A DNA stretch of 64,000 bases from Ustulina deusta (Eukaryota; Ascomycota; Sordariomycetes; Xylariales; Xylariaceae), in contig JAJNNX010000001.1 of NCBI GenBank assembly GCA_023159155.1, positions 1,736,001 to 1,800,000 of the forward strand, read 5' to 3'. Positions 47,915-59,717 of the stretch are shown one piece after another. Position 1 is the stretch's first letter. Every line of letters begins with the position of its first letter. The notes below the pieces were generated by a model. That model was not told the origin of the DNA, did not search any database, and saw only the letters and a program-made list of their open reading frames with translations. A program made the position numbers and the translations under genes.

Positions 47915-50777
47915 TCATTTCCCCCATCGCTGCTTCACTCCAACTACTATTAGTGCAGCGATGGCACCGAGAATCAATAAGCCGACGATGGACATATAAC
48001 GGTTGAGATTTCTCCACCAGCGTGCACTCTGGTACCGCGAATCATCGATTGGGGCGACTCGTCGATATAGTGGTTCGGCCCCAGAATCACCGGGCATCTG
48101 AAATTGAGCGGTGCTCTTGCCTAGCTCTTCCATATCGAGTCGAGGGTTTGGTGGTAAAGGTAACAAGGCAGCGATTATCCAGGCTATTGTAATTCAACGA
48201 GTTAGCTATTTTGGGGCCCATGTCAAACAATCGTGGGCGTGGCTTACCAAAAGGGAAAATAAAACCTAGAACAAATAGCACCACTTGAATGTTACGCCGT
48301 CCAAATATACGGTTCTCGGTAGACCACGTGGCTGATGGAGGTTGCCACATGCTATAGGGGCTACTCCGATTATCTGGTCCAAGATGAGGTGACCAGACAC
48401 TGGATGTCTTCTTCTTCGGCCCTCGACGAATGTCTCCAATCCCAGCAGACGTCGTATCCACCAAAATCGCCCGGGGGCCATCGTTTTGTGCTTCTCTCGG
48501 TCGCCGGCGTGGATTGCGTATCACTTGACTGGACTGTTCTGGGGGGGGAGAACCACGCGGAACCCATGGACTCGGTGGGCCGTTATCATCGCCTTCGGAT
48601 TTCATCGACGGTGAGGCGAGCCAGCGTCTCTCGCCACTTCCATAGTAGAGCCTAAAATTTATTAGCATTGACTATCCATCTCGCATCGCTCCATAGCTTT
48701 TCACATACCTCGCCCAGGTTGGAAGAGAGTTAGCCGTGAAACTGCCGGTTCGGGAGCTGGTCGACGAGCGCAAACTTCGGTCGGATGATTGTCGAGAAAG
48801 GAATCCGAGTCGCGTCCGTGAGGACTTGCTCTGGAGTTGATGCATTTGTTGTAAATCTGCAAGCCCGTCACCGTGTTCGTCATGATCCCTGATTGTGGGC
48901 ACTGGTTGATTGGGAAGCTCCCTCGCGCCTCGCATCAAGACTGCACCCGGCCGGTCAAGCGAGCCTGACCGAGAATGCGTTTGGGGTATCACCTGAGTTG
49001 GCTCTAAATTGTCGAAAATGGAAGATGAGATACTCTGAATATTCCTACTGCCTCGACTGCCAAGGGCACTGCCACCCCGTTCAGCTAATGAGCCATGTGA
49101 AGTTAAACGAGAGGCACGATCGCTGCCTTCGTACTCAGACATCACAGTAGAGAGTTGCGAGCTCCATTGATGCATGTCCATCCGTAATTTTGGGGGTCCT
49201 CCACTATTTCGGCCCGCCCGTAGAGCTTGCCGTACTGATGAGGTAGACGGTGTGTGCCCCAGGCGAACGATGTTTGGCCCACTCTCTTGTGTCAGAACGC
49301 TGGATATCGACGAAAAAGAATTCGCCCGTCCGTGTAGTGGGGATTCTCTTGAAGCTCGCTGTAAGTACAGGTTCTCTGATGATGATCTTTTATGCGGCTT
49401 CAGCGGCGGTATGACAAGGCTCTCTTGAGAGTATGTTTCTCTGATTTGCCGTCTGAAGCTGTCGAAAGAAGGTTGATCACGGGGTGCTCGAGCAATTGGA
49501 TAGACCGACGGTGACGGAGAGACGTGACTGTGGACGACGAAGTTCCTACTACCTGGCGTTTCGAGCAAGATCTGTTCAGACGCAGGGTATGGGCTATCGT
49601 GTACGATGAAGTTCTTACTCCCTGGTGTGTCTAGGATTGATTGCCCACGTGTAGGAGATGAATTAAATGACCGGTTGGCCGACGATTGTCCTCCGAGTAA
49701 TTGATAATTCGAACTACTTGACGATGGTGGTATGTCAATGCTGTCGGAATCTGGTAGAGGGGGCGAGCTACGGCCGATGACCTCGTAATTAGTGGCCTCC
49801 TCCGAGGCAGAGTCACTATGCTCAGTGACGAAAGACGATTTTAGAGCAAGGGGGGATGAGGTTTCTGGCAGTCTTGCCGTGGCGGTTGTCTCCCGGACCG
49901 CCGGAAGTGGCTTCCTCACAATTTCCTTTCCCCTTCCTCTGGCGTTTGACTCCGGCGTCTTCGGTACCTTGCGTAACCCACCAATCATGCGATAGTGCCA
50001 GGGGGAGGAATTAATATGATCCTCGTTTAATTTCGACGGCGTAGCAGCAGTGCCTGTTGATGAGGGCGAGACGCTGCACTCAGGAAACGAGCTGAATAAA
50101 GAGCTAGGAGGATCGTCGGTAGGGGCATCAAACGATGTTTCTTCATGCGAACTGAAAAAGGAGGTATTAGAGTTGGGGTGCGATTGGGCTGTGGACTCGG
50201 AGCCGGTTGACACCCGAGTATTTGTTGACTTTAACACAGAGAATGTCTTGTCAGAATTAACGCTGATGAACCTTTCTCGTCGAGGCGCAATTTTCGTCGG
50301 GGTGGATGATAAGGCCCGTCCATTGTCGCGCTGGCCTTGGAACTGTTGGGTTGGCGCATTAACACGTCGAAGAAAGCTGCCGTGAGACGTCCTCAGAACC
50401 GCAGGGGGTGGTGGGGTAGGATGCTCAGTACCAGACGAGTCAGACGCAAGCCTCGATTCCGAAACGCCTTTGCCTTCGACCCATGTCGAAGAAACGATAG
50501 GCGACGAAGACGATGACGGCGACGATAATGCAGACCCTATAAATCTCTCCCTCCCATGCGATGTCAACGGACTGCTGGTATAGTCATTGGTCTTTTGGAA
50601 GGCGATATTGCTTCTGGCGGTTCCTGGTTCCAGAGCATGCGACCCGGCTTCTGCGGCTTGTATCTTCGGAGGCGTATAAGGTACTAGGCGAATTTGCTGC
50701 TTGTTCTTTTCCGAGTTCGTCCTCTCGTGCAGCGGCGTCCTTTGTGAATGGGATGAAGAAGATGTTGATGATGACAT
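47915..50777 (-). CDS. Serine-rich protein with two C-terminal membrane helices
   Basis: Large low-complexity protein, 913 aa. Exons on the minus strand: 50777-48709, 48651-48248, 48183-47915. The first ~690 residues are Ser/Thr/Pro/Arg-rich and probably disordered, with many SP/TP and RxxS sites. Two copies of a short motif occur in tandem: DTPGSKNFIVH and ETPGSRNFVVH. The C-terminal quarter is different: a conserved-looking WARLYYGSGERRWL, then two hydrophobic segments, VVLFVLGFIFPFAWIIAALL (the intron splits it) and IVGLLILGAIAALIVVGV near the end, with PPNPRLDMEE between. The order suggests a large cytosolic tail on a hairpin-like membrane anchor. I know proteins of this shape in filamentous ascomycetes only as serine-rich proteins of unknown role. 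Confidence 0.82.
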
Positions 50778-53700
50778 AGTTTTACAGCAGACCTGATCCG
50801 TAGCTACAGCTATGATAACCGGCCACAGACCTCGGGAATTCTCTTTATTAGTTTGCCGAAAGTGGAAATCTCATCATGGTCATAGCACCGCTTCAAGCTG
50901 CATATACTGAACGTGTTCGCAGTTGTCGACCCAGTCCCTAAGCAATCATGTGGAGTCGGTAATGCGAAAACCTTGAATGAATCTGAATCCTGGCCGTCGG
51001 CGATACCGAATTCGTTTCGTGATATTAGAATAAATAATATTAAATCCGACACGAGAGAAGAAGAAGAAACCGTCTTTGATCAAAAGAGAGAGCGACGGGA
51101 GCCTAAGGAAGGAAAAAAAAAAAAAAAAGATCGAGAGCTCAGGATTGGACCTGGATTAGGACGACAGACAGGAGAGGCGTGGTGGCTTGCATAAAATATA
51201 GGTGTTTTGGTGAGGCAAAAGTTGGGGATTGGCGGGATGACCGATTAGAGAGAATTTGATAGAGTTGACGGCACCTATATTCTAATGCGAAGGGCACACA
51301 CTCACGGGGTTTGAAAAGGAAATAAATGAGTGAATGACGAGCAAAGATGCTTAGCGACAGAGAGGAGGGTAGGAATGACTTCTTGAGTTAACTCAACGCG
51401 ATGACAAGTGATCGATTGGCTTAGGGCAGAGGATTTTGACTGCTGGCTGGCTGGCGGGCCATGCAACCCAAAAGGAGTAACAGTTTGTGGCAAGAGTAGG
51501 GGACTGTACTGCAGATTCGTCCCATAGGAGACGGGCTAGACCAGGGCACGAATGGATCCTGGTGAAGAGAGGCTGACAAAGTGCTAGGGTCGGGCTAAAC
51601 TAAGAAGCGAGTGCCAACGTTGGGTGCTCTGAATAGGTATGTAGGCATCGTGAATATTGCTCCCACGATGGGGAGACGGGTACCTACGACCAATAGGTAG
51701 CGGATTCTGAAGCGAATGAAACATTGAAACAAAACAGACGACTACGTAAACGCCAATAGCTATGCGCCAGACGATCCACGTAGCGTGTATGTTGCTGTGT
51801 TTCCTTTAGGTATTCTTTGTCTTTGGCGGTTGAAACGAACTGCGAGGGTTTGGATGGGTCAACCGGAAGCTAGACCCGTCGGCCTGCAGCAGGCATGCAG
51901 CTCTACTGCAAGACTGAAATGAGAGCACATGAACCAATCTGGTGTAAGTGTTTCCCCTTGGCGCCCACTTAGACGAAAGAGATGCCTGTCTGGCGGACCG
52001 TTATGATCAATGACTGGTCCTCTACTAAGTACAGATAGTGTAGTGTACACTACGTGTACGACAAGAACTTCTATTTCTCGTAGGACGGTGGTAATCACGC
52101 TGTTTCCCTACGAGATCGTGTTACTGTAGAGTCGTGATTAGAACATTGGATATCCCTAACGCTCCTGATCATCGCCCACACAACATACTTACCTAGGCTG
52201 TAGTAGAATCCCGAAGCCCTTTTGATAGCTGATACAGTTACAATGTAGTGTATACTGTACAACTATACACTACCTAGTGTATATCATCACATCCTGTGGA
52301 GTTGAGTACCTAGTGTACTAGTATACTAGTATACCTGGTGGGTATACCTACCTAGTGTAGATAAATTTCTTCCGTTATGAGCAGGGAGTCGACCGCGTGG
52401 TACTCCACTGGCCAGGGCAGCACCAGCAGGAATCCAAGGCCGTGTGTAGTGACCTTCGTCTTGGGGCTTGGAGCAACATCCACAACTTTGATATGTGTAG
52501 TGACCGAGAGAATCTTTTTGTCACACTATTTAGTTTCATGCTGGTGTGTTTGAGGAAAAGAAACCGGATACTAGGAAATTCATACACTTGAGACGCTGAG
52601 GGCTGGTTGAGAGCCTGTCGTAAAGACAAAGTATCGGTGAAGAAAAGGTGAAGTTAGGGGTTGACAAGGACAGACACAATTGGTTGATTTGGTGAACGGG
52701 TCAAACTAAGGAAACCCCTAAAACTGTTTAGGAACGCTACCAAATACGCTACACAAACTGGTCGGCATCCTACCGAATATCCCGAGGACAATGATTTGGG
52801 TAGTCCCAGCCACACAGTACACTACACTAATTTGAGCGCGTCAACCAACCAGATTTTCTGGACTTTGAGGCACTATTCCAGTCAGGACCCGACAACTCTC
52901 CAGTTCCCAATGCACTACCCAATAGTATAAAGATAGGTATCCCCTAAAATACTTAACCAACGCGGGTTTAATGGAGCTCATCACAACGCGTTCATTTCGC
53001 GCACATTATTACAGAACTTGAACATTGTCATCCTTTATGAACCATTCATTCCATTTCTGTATACATACCCGTAGAGTGGCTATTGATTATGAGCCTACTG
53101 ATATACTAAGTAAGTACTATTTAAGAATTCAGTTTTCTTTTCTTTCTTCTTGTCTCTCTCTCTTTCGGTAAGACTACCTACTGAGGTAGGTAGTAGTATG
53201 CAAGCATTAATAGTGTCTTACCCCGGAGTCTTATGACCCAACTAAGTTAGGTATCTGCCACAGTGCGCTAACCTTGGGGGATTCTCCATGACCTCGTAGA
53301 CACAGTGTAATGATTTCCGCTCAACACAGTACCCTTCAACAGTCGACGTTATCTGAAAAATCCCCCACGATGTAAACCAACAGATCGAACGATTGTCTTA
53401 ACACTCCACCAGAGCTGCATCATGATTTCACGAGCCATACACCCCCAATTACCCCCAAGGCATACTGTACTTGGTGTACCGTACTGCCTAATTGACGGCC
53501 ATCAACATGTCAAAAGCTGTCTCGATCTGATACAGGGTCTGTCTTGTGTTCCACTTGGACTCCAGTACCGCAGCATGAGCGAAACCCCATATACCGCGCT
53601 TATGCGCTCATGGCGCTTATACGGACTGGCAATTGATAGTATTAAGCGCCTGTTGGCATGCGAGTCCACAACAGTCTACCAAATACCAGGGAGCTCGGAG

Positions 53701-54145
53701 TCCGGCAGGAGACATCTATCCCTTGGCGACTTGGAACTCCGCAGCTTCAGGATACTTTCGATTGTTCGCTTCAAACCCCTATGGAAAAGTGCAATCTACT
53801 GCAGGGCGATCATCGCACTAATCTTTCCATCGGCCGCATCCAGAAGCCCTTTAAGTAATCCAGCTCTGTTTCTCTTCTGTCTTCCTGCACTCGAGGAACT
53901 ACGCGAGGGCTGAAGTTCTGGTCTCGTTCCCGCCTCGAGAAAGGTCTCAACTCGGGACCTGCCGACCCACCTCCCAGCGACTTGACTTACACTACATATT
54001 GCCGGTCCAGCATCATCCCAGGCACTCGGGTTGGCCTTCGCGATGCCGGCCATAACGAATTTCCTAAATCGCTACTTCAACAAAGAGCAACGCAAGTGCT
54101 GCAGAAACCCGACCACCCCCAAGTTTCGAACCTGACTGACCGAAC
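50778..54145. other. Large gene-poor interval with nested palindromes
   Basis: 3.4 kb, the longest gap of normal composition apart from the mobile element. It holds an A-run (51113-51128), palindromes built on GTAGTGTA (52040-52053; hairpin 52245-52273; 52317-52330) and a CT microsatellite at about 53137-53165. A 163-codon ATG ORF at 53422-53913 and a possible first exon on the minus strand at 54053 have no recognisable product. Confidence 0.45.
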
Positions 54146-55373
54146 ATGCTAGCCAAGCCGCCACCACCAATCAGCACCGCCAGTGCAGCCGCGCTTCTCG
54201 TGAGTCTATCCCTCCATTCATTCATACATTATACATACAAACGTACATACAAACGTACATATGAGTCCCGCAACTGTAGCCGCGCGGCGAATGGTACTCG
54301 AACGCGCTTGGCGAAAACAACTGGCATATTGACAAGGAACGCTCCCGAACTAGGTTATTTATACTCTCATCTACGTGGTGCCATTCTATCTATCCTCGAC
54401 CACGCGCCCGTCGAGGACTCTCTCGCGGGATGCGCCGTCGGTGATCCGAGCCCGCATTACGTCCGTCTCCCTGACCTGCGTCGTCTGTTCCCTCATCACC
54501 TTCGTCATCCTGACGTCGCAGGGCCGGGCCACCTATGGCGAGGTCCTCCATTCCATGGGCTACTGGCCGCTAGGCCTCGCCGAGGCCGGCGGGTCCCTAC
54601 TGCTAACCGCCATCCTCTTCAGCGGCCCGTTGTACGAGACCCTGCTCGTTGACGGGGCATGGAGACAGTGGTTGAGTCTGCAACCTGTGTCCGACCTCAG
54701 GGAATGGATACGCTGGCGCAACATCATCGCTGTACGGACTTACTCTCCTATCATCTCCCTTTCTCCTCTTGTCTTTCCCACCTAGTCATCGCATTTATCT
54801 GGAGCCTTTTACTTTCAGGCAGATCAACTAACACATAGAGGGACACTTCAGGGACCATTCACGGAAGAGGTGCTTTTCCGCTCGGCCTCAGTGCCTTTAA
54901 TGCTCGTCGCTGAGACGTCTGTGACACGGACGATATTCCTATCGCCCGTGATCTTCGGGCTGGCGCATTTCCACCACTTCTACGAGTTCCGCGTGACATT
55001 CCCGCACGAACCCATCGTGACGGGTCTACTACGCTCCCTGCTCCAGTTCACGTACACGTCCCTGTTCGGCGCGTACGCAACCTTTCTCTTCCTGCGCACT
55101 GGCAGTCTGCTAGCCATCTTCATCGTGCATGCCTTCTGCAACACCATGGGGCTACCGCGCTTATGGGGCCGTGTCGAGCCCCCGTCTGACATGGACGATG
55201 TCGAGAGCAATGAGGATAGAGACGGCGGAAAGGCTGCGGCGAAGAGGCCCAAGGCATCGGTCTTGTGGTCTGTAGTTTATTACGCCTTGCTTGTTGGCGG
55301 TGCCGTCGGCTGGTGGAGGAATCTAGGTGTTCTCACCGTGAGTGACAATGCTCTGGTTGCTATGGAAATATAA
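54146..55373 (+). CDS. RCE1: CAAX prenyl protease 2 (Rce1)
   Basis: ER membrane endopeptidase of the CPBP/ABI family that removes the last three residues of prenylated CAAX proteins (Ras, a-factor, Ydj1). Exons 54146-54199, 54354-54731, 54852-55373 (317 aa). The splice of exon 1 to 2 gives AALLVIYTLIYVVPFYLSS, a transmembrane helix, followed by the family motif LSRDAPSVIRAR. Catalytic elements are in exon 3: GPFTEEVLFRS (EExxxR), FGLAHFHHFYEF (FxxxH), and IVHAFCNTMG (HxxxN). Exon 3 follows a ctaac branch point. The start is the first ATG; the leader MLAKPPPPISTASAA is short. Confidence 0.94.
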
Positions 55374-55904
55374 CGAGTAGCAATGCTTGTAACAACTTAT
55401 GCGGCAACATTGATCTACACATTAGTGAGGAGTTGTGTACAAGTAAGCACATCAGTACACTTTGACTATGGAGTAGAAATTATTTTATGATTTTTCTATC
55501 CTCGTCTTGTGAGGCTACAATACAAAATACTATTGAGAAGCGATATCTTCTCTGTTTTGTCTGTACACTAATTCTACAGCATGATCCACTAGGTAGCCAG
55601 CTCTCCTTGTCCCTTCAGGTCATATAGCCAGCCGATTTTAGACCTGCGGGCTCAATAGTGGATAGCCATTTTGACGCCGTTGTTGACGTAAAACTTGGCT
55701 TACTTCTGGGTATCAAGTGGTGTTTGCATGAGCGCTGACTGAAGCGATGGTGTTGAAGCTTGATAATCGAACTTCACCTCATACATCAAACACCGTCGAG
55801 CCTTGTAAGCCGAAAATATACACCCGAAGCACTTTCATGCGCTCAGGGAAATGCCGAGTGGGGTATCGGCGCTTGTTTCGTTGAATCACGGTCAACGAGC
55901 AGTT
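55374..55904. other. Gap between convergent RCE1 and MMM1
   Basis: 530 bp of 3' flanks; nothing recognised. Confidence 0.45.
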
Positions 55905-57291
55905 TCAAGGCTGCAGATTCAAGGCCATACCAGGTAAAGTACCTGGCATACCGAACGAGCCGGCCCCGATACCATCTTCTCGGTCCCTTGCCCGTCTATA
56001 CCTCAGATTATCCTGGTTCAATTCAGGTCTCCCATTGGCTCCGGCAGCTGAAGACTCAGCCTGGGCCTCCTGATGGGCCTCCTCGCGGAGATTATTCACA
56101 ACCTCGCGGCCTTTACCCTTACTCGTACTGCTGCTAGCAGACGCGAAACCATCCAGGCTCTCATCGCCGGCAGCCCGAGTATTCTTCATTCTTGGCCACA
56201 AGCTCGGTAGCGCAATTTCTTGAAACCGAGGCTCGACAGCACGTTCGTCAAACCAGCGGTGGAGACGTGCCTCGATGAGCTGAGCAATCTTAGGTACGTC
56301 CTGCAACCGCGAGCGGCTACCCACGAGGCTACGAATCGAGAAATCAAGCCTATAGTCGTCGAGAAAGCTGAATGTCATCATTGTCGGCGTTGACTGCGAG
56401 CGGTTCGAGGGTATAAAGGAGATGCTCAGTGTCCCGCTGAATCGCACAACACTCACAGCCAGCGCAACTGGCAGAACAGCGGTCAACCGCTTTGGGTAGT
56501 TCAGTAAGAGTTTGGTCTCCAGTGCTAGTGTCATCATGTCGCTCAGGTCGACATCCATGCGCGCCTGAAGGCGGGAGCCCTCCAATAGCTTTGCGCGAGC
56601 GCGGGCACCGCCGCCATGACCCGAGACTCCGCCGTTCCGATTTTCCAGGCTCAGCCCATCCTCATCCACGGGAATGATGCGACAGTTGCTAAAGATGGGG
56701 AAGTCCTCGCCAAGCGCAAGTTCGGTGACCTTGATCTCGTCGAGGAAGTCGGGGCGCGAGGTGCCGTTCAGGGCCGTAGTAAGAGAGTTGAGGATGGCGT
56801 CATCATGCTGAGCATCGCTCCTGAACTGCGCAATTGTCTGGGCCACCAGCACATTGAACCAGTCCAACGACTCAGGTTGGTGGCTATCAACATTGTAGTA
56901 TGTTTTGTTCAATATGGATCCGATGGTAAGTGTCGGGGGGTTACGCAAAACGCCCGACTTCTTCTTGTTAAGCAGAGGTTGCGGCTGTTTTGTATTCGGT
57001 GGCCGCAAGGTGAGGAGGGATTGCCGATGGGCGAGGGTACGGGATCGGCGCTCCGTGGCGCGGATGGATGCCGTCACCTCAGGAGAGGGCGGATCGCCGA
57101 AGATGAAGAATTTAATAAAGGCTGCGAGCAAGAGGACGACGGAGAGCTGGCCGACAACAAAGCCCTGGGTGAACGACAAGCTGCTTGAGCAAGAGAAGTC
57201 AGCCACATGTTTCGCGAACAGAGGGATACGCTTTGCGCGGGCCGACCCACGTCGGTTCGGGCTTCGCTGGACATAGAGTGTCCGTAGCCAT
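55905..57291 (-). CDS. MMM1: Maintenance of mitochondrial morphology protein 1 (ERMES subunit)
   Basis: ER-anchored lipid-transfer component of the ER-mitochondria encounter structure. Exons on the minus strand: 57291-57230 and 57180-55905 (445 aa). The long frame has no ATG at its 5' end (it opens with a GTG). A 49-nt intron (57229-57181, donor gtatcc, branch ggctgac, acceptor caag-cag) joins it in phase to an upstream ATG exon encoding [20 protein letters not shown], giving [20 protein letters not shown], the family N-terminus with its single TM helix. The SMP lipid-binding domain runs from residue ~100 to ~350 ([43 protein letters not shown]). The tail is low-complexity. It is divergent from VPS45, with 595 bp between starts. 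Confidence 0.93.
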
Positions 57292-57886
57292 GTTCGTGGT
57301 TGAACGTGAATCTATGTGATGTGAGACATCGAAGATGCGAAATTGAAGTAGCCACCTCTCCGTAGTTGGTAATTATAACACAGTCATGTTCAAGAGAAGG
57401 TTGTTTGTTTCGGTGGAAGTGGTCTGTGGAGAATACAAAACAGAAGCCCGTTGCGCAGATTCTGAAGGTGCTGGAAGTGCTGAAGCTATGTCTGTATCTT
57501 AAGCTTGAAGCTCGAATAAATCCCTTATCTTATCGCCATGACGTAGCTTGTACCGCCGTTCTTCCAACTAATTGCCCTGGTTTGAAAGTAGCGAGGACTT
57601 TGCTAGGCTACATGGTAGCGGCTACCTAAATGGAGCTTACAGCACAACCCCTGTCTGGTGACGATGCATCATTCCAGACCACTTCAACCTGCACCTATTC
57701 ATTAATACGCAAGTATCTTGAACTACAACAATCTTGAACACTTCCGCCTATCTTCTCACCAGAGCTAGACAAAGCACAACCTGCTCTCTGTAATTGCTCG
57801 TCTCATTGTAATTCACGCCTCGATACTCAGAGCATCTACGCACTACAGCCTTTTCAAGACACGTCCGGACCGCGCGAGCCATCAAG
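57292..57886. promoter_or_regulatory. Shared upstream region of MMM1 and VPS45
   Basis: 595 bp between two divergent start codons. No specific element was identified; called a bidirectional promoter by position only. Confidence 0.4.
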
Positions 57887-59717
57887 ATGGATGTCGTCCA
57901 GGCCGTCTCCGGCTACATCTCCAAGATGGTGTCGGCCGGAGACAGCGCGCTTAGCGGTCCATCTGCGAAAATGAAGATTCTGCTCCTGGACCGCGACACC
58001 GTGCCAATTGTATCAACAGCCGTCACTCAATCGTCCCTACTCAACCATGAGGTTTATCTCACAGACCGCCTGGATAATCAGAACCGTGAGAAGATGCGAC
58101 ATCTGCGGTGTCTCTGCTTCGTTCGCCCATCCCCAGACTCAATCCAGTTTCTCATCGACGAGCTTCGGGACCCAAAGTACGGCGAATACTACCTCCATTT
58201 CAGCAATGTGGTTAAGAAGTCGTCGCTCGAGAGGCTAGCCGAGGCTGACGATCACGAAGTCGTCAAGTCTGTGCAGGAGCACTTCGCCGACTTCATCGTC
58301 ATTAACCCGGACCTCTTTTCTCTTGATATGTCCCTTCCGAGGCAAAGGCTATGGAGCGGCACCCCTGACATGTGGAACCCGGACTCATTACAACGAACCA
58401 CCGAGGGTATCATCGCTGCTTTGCTGGCCCTCAAGAAGAAGCCACTAATCCGCTATGAGAAGAACAGCCTATTGGCAAAGAAACTAGCATCTGAAATGAG
58501 ATATCAGATTACTCAAGAGGAGCAGCTATTTGACTTCCGAAAAGTTGATACACCACCGATATTGCTCATTCTAGACCGGAGAGAAGACCCTGCAACTCCC
58601 CTACTAAACCAGTGGACATATCAAGCAATGGTACATCAACTCCTAGGTATTCACAATGGACGGGTTGACCTGGGAGATGTACAAGACATTCGGCCAGAGC
58701 TTAAGGAGGTTGTCCTGTCGCAAGACCAAGACCCCTTTTTTAAGAAGAATATGTACTTGAACTTTGGCGACCTCGGGGGGAACATAAAAGACTACGTGGA
58801 GCAATACCAGTCAAAAACGAAGAACAACGCCAATATCGAGTCGATAGGAGACATGAAACGCTTTATCGAAGAGTATCCAGAGTTCCGCCAACTCTCAGGA
58901 AACGTCAGCAAGCACGTCACCTTAGTCTCTGAGCTAAGCCGGAGGGTGGGTGCAGAAAACTTGTTGGAAGTTAGCGAGGTCGAGCAAAGTCTAGCATGCA
59001 ATGATAACCATGCTACAGATTTAAAGGTGCGTCTACGACGTATTCTTCACAGTATCAGCAGGCAGCTAACGTCGATAGAATGTACAAAAACTCATCCAGC
59101 ATCCTTCAGTTACGCCAGAGAACAAAGTTAGCTTGGTTGCGCTGTACGCCTTACGCTATGAGAAGCATCCTTCAAACTCATTAGCCATGCTTGTTGACTT
59201 ATTGACTGCGGCCGGTGGAGTGCCCACTCGCCAAGCCGACTTAGTTGCAAAACTTCTCATGTACCACAGCTCGCTCCAGCAATCCCAAGCAGCAGGTGGC
59301 ATTGCGGACATTTTTGAGTCAGGCGGCATCTTTTCTGGTGCCAGGGCCATCAAGGGTTTGAAGGGCGTCGAGAATGTCTACACGCAGCATTCTCCACACT
59401 TAGAGGCGACTCTACAGGATATGATCAAAGGCAAGCTCCGGGATCAACAATATCCGTTCGTCGAGGGAGGCGGGACTACACGAGACAAGCCCCAAGACAT
59501 TATTGTATTCATAATTGGAGGGGCAACATACGAGGAGGCTAAGACGGTAGCCAGCATAAATGCATCTTCGCCTGGAGTGAGAGTAGTGCTGGGAGGGACC
59601 ACCATCCATAACGGCGCTACATTCCTAGAGGAAGTTGACGATGCCGTGTCTTCTTGGCCAGAACCTCTTCCAACCACAGCAGCCGGCCGGTTGCGGAAGG
59701 AGATTGGGCGAAAATAG
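57887..59717 (+). CDS. VPS45: Vacuolar protein sorting protein 45 (Sec1/Munc18 family)
   Basis: SM protein controlling SNARE assembly at the Golgi/endosome. Exons 57887-59026 and 59079-59717 (592 aa). The Vps45 start MDVVQAVSGYISKMV and KMKILLLDRDTV are clear, followed by EVYLTDRLDNQNREKMRHLR. Domain 3a segment LILDRREDPATPLLNQWTYQ is family-diagnostic. The splice gives LKNVQKLIQHPSVTPENKVS; domain 3b ends with IIVFIIGGATYEEAKTV. The intron (52 nt) has a gctaac branch point close to its acceptor. Sly1, Sec1 and Vps33 differ at these motifs. Confidence 0.96.

Noticed and set aside
53422..53913. 163-codon ATG ORF on the plus strand
   Set aside because: No recognisable domain, biased Ser/Leu/Arg composition as in chance frames, and no splice or promoter support.
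53796..54053. Possible minus-strand gene starting MAGIAKANPSAWDDAG with a gtaagt donor
   Set aside because: The start looks plausible, but no downstream exon gives a recognisable protein; splicing to the next good acceptor ends after 15 residues.
55905..57206. MMM1 starting at position 57206
   Set aside because: That codon is GTG, not ATG; the spliced model with the ATG at 57291 explains the N-terminus better.
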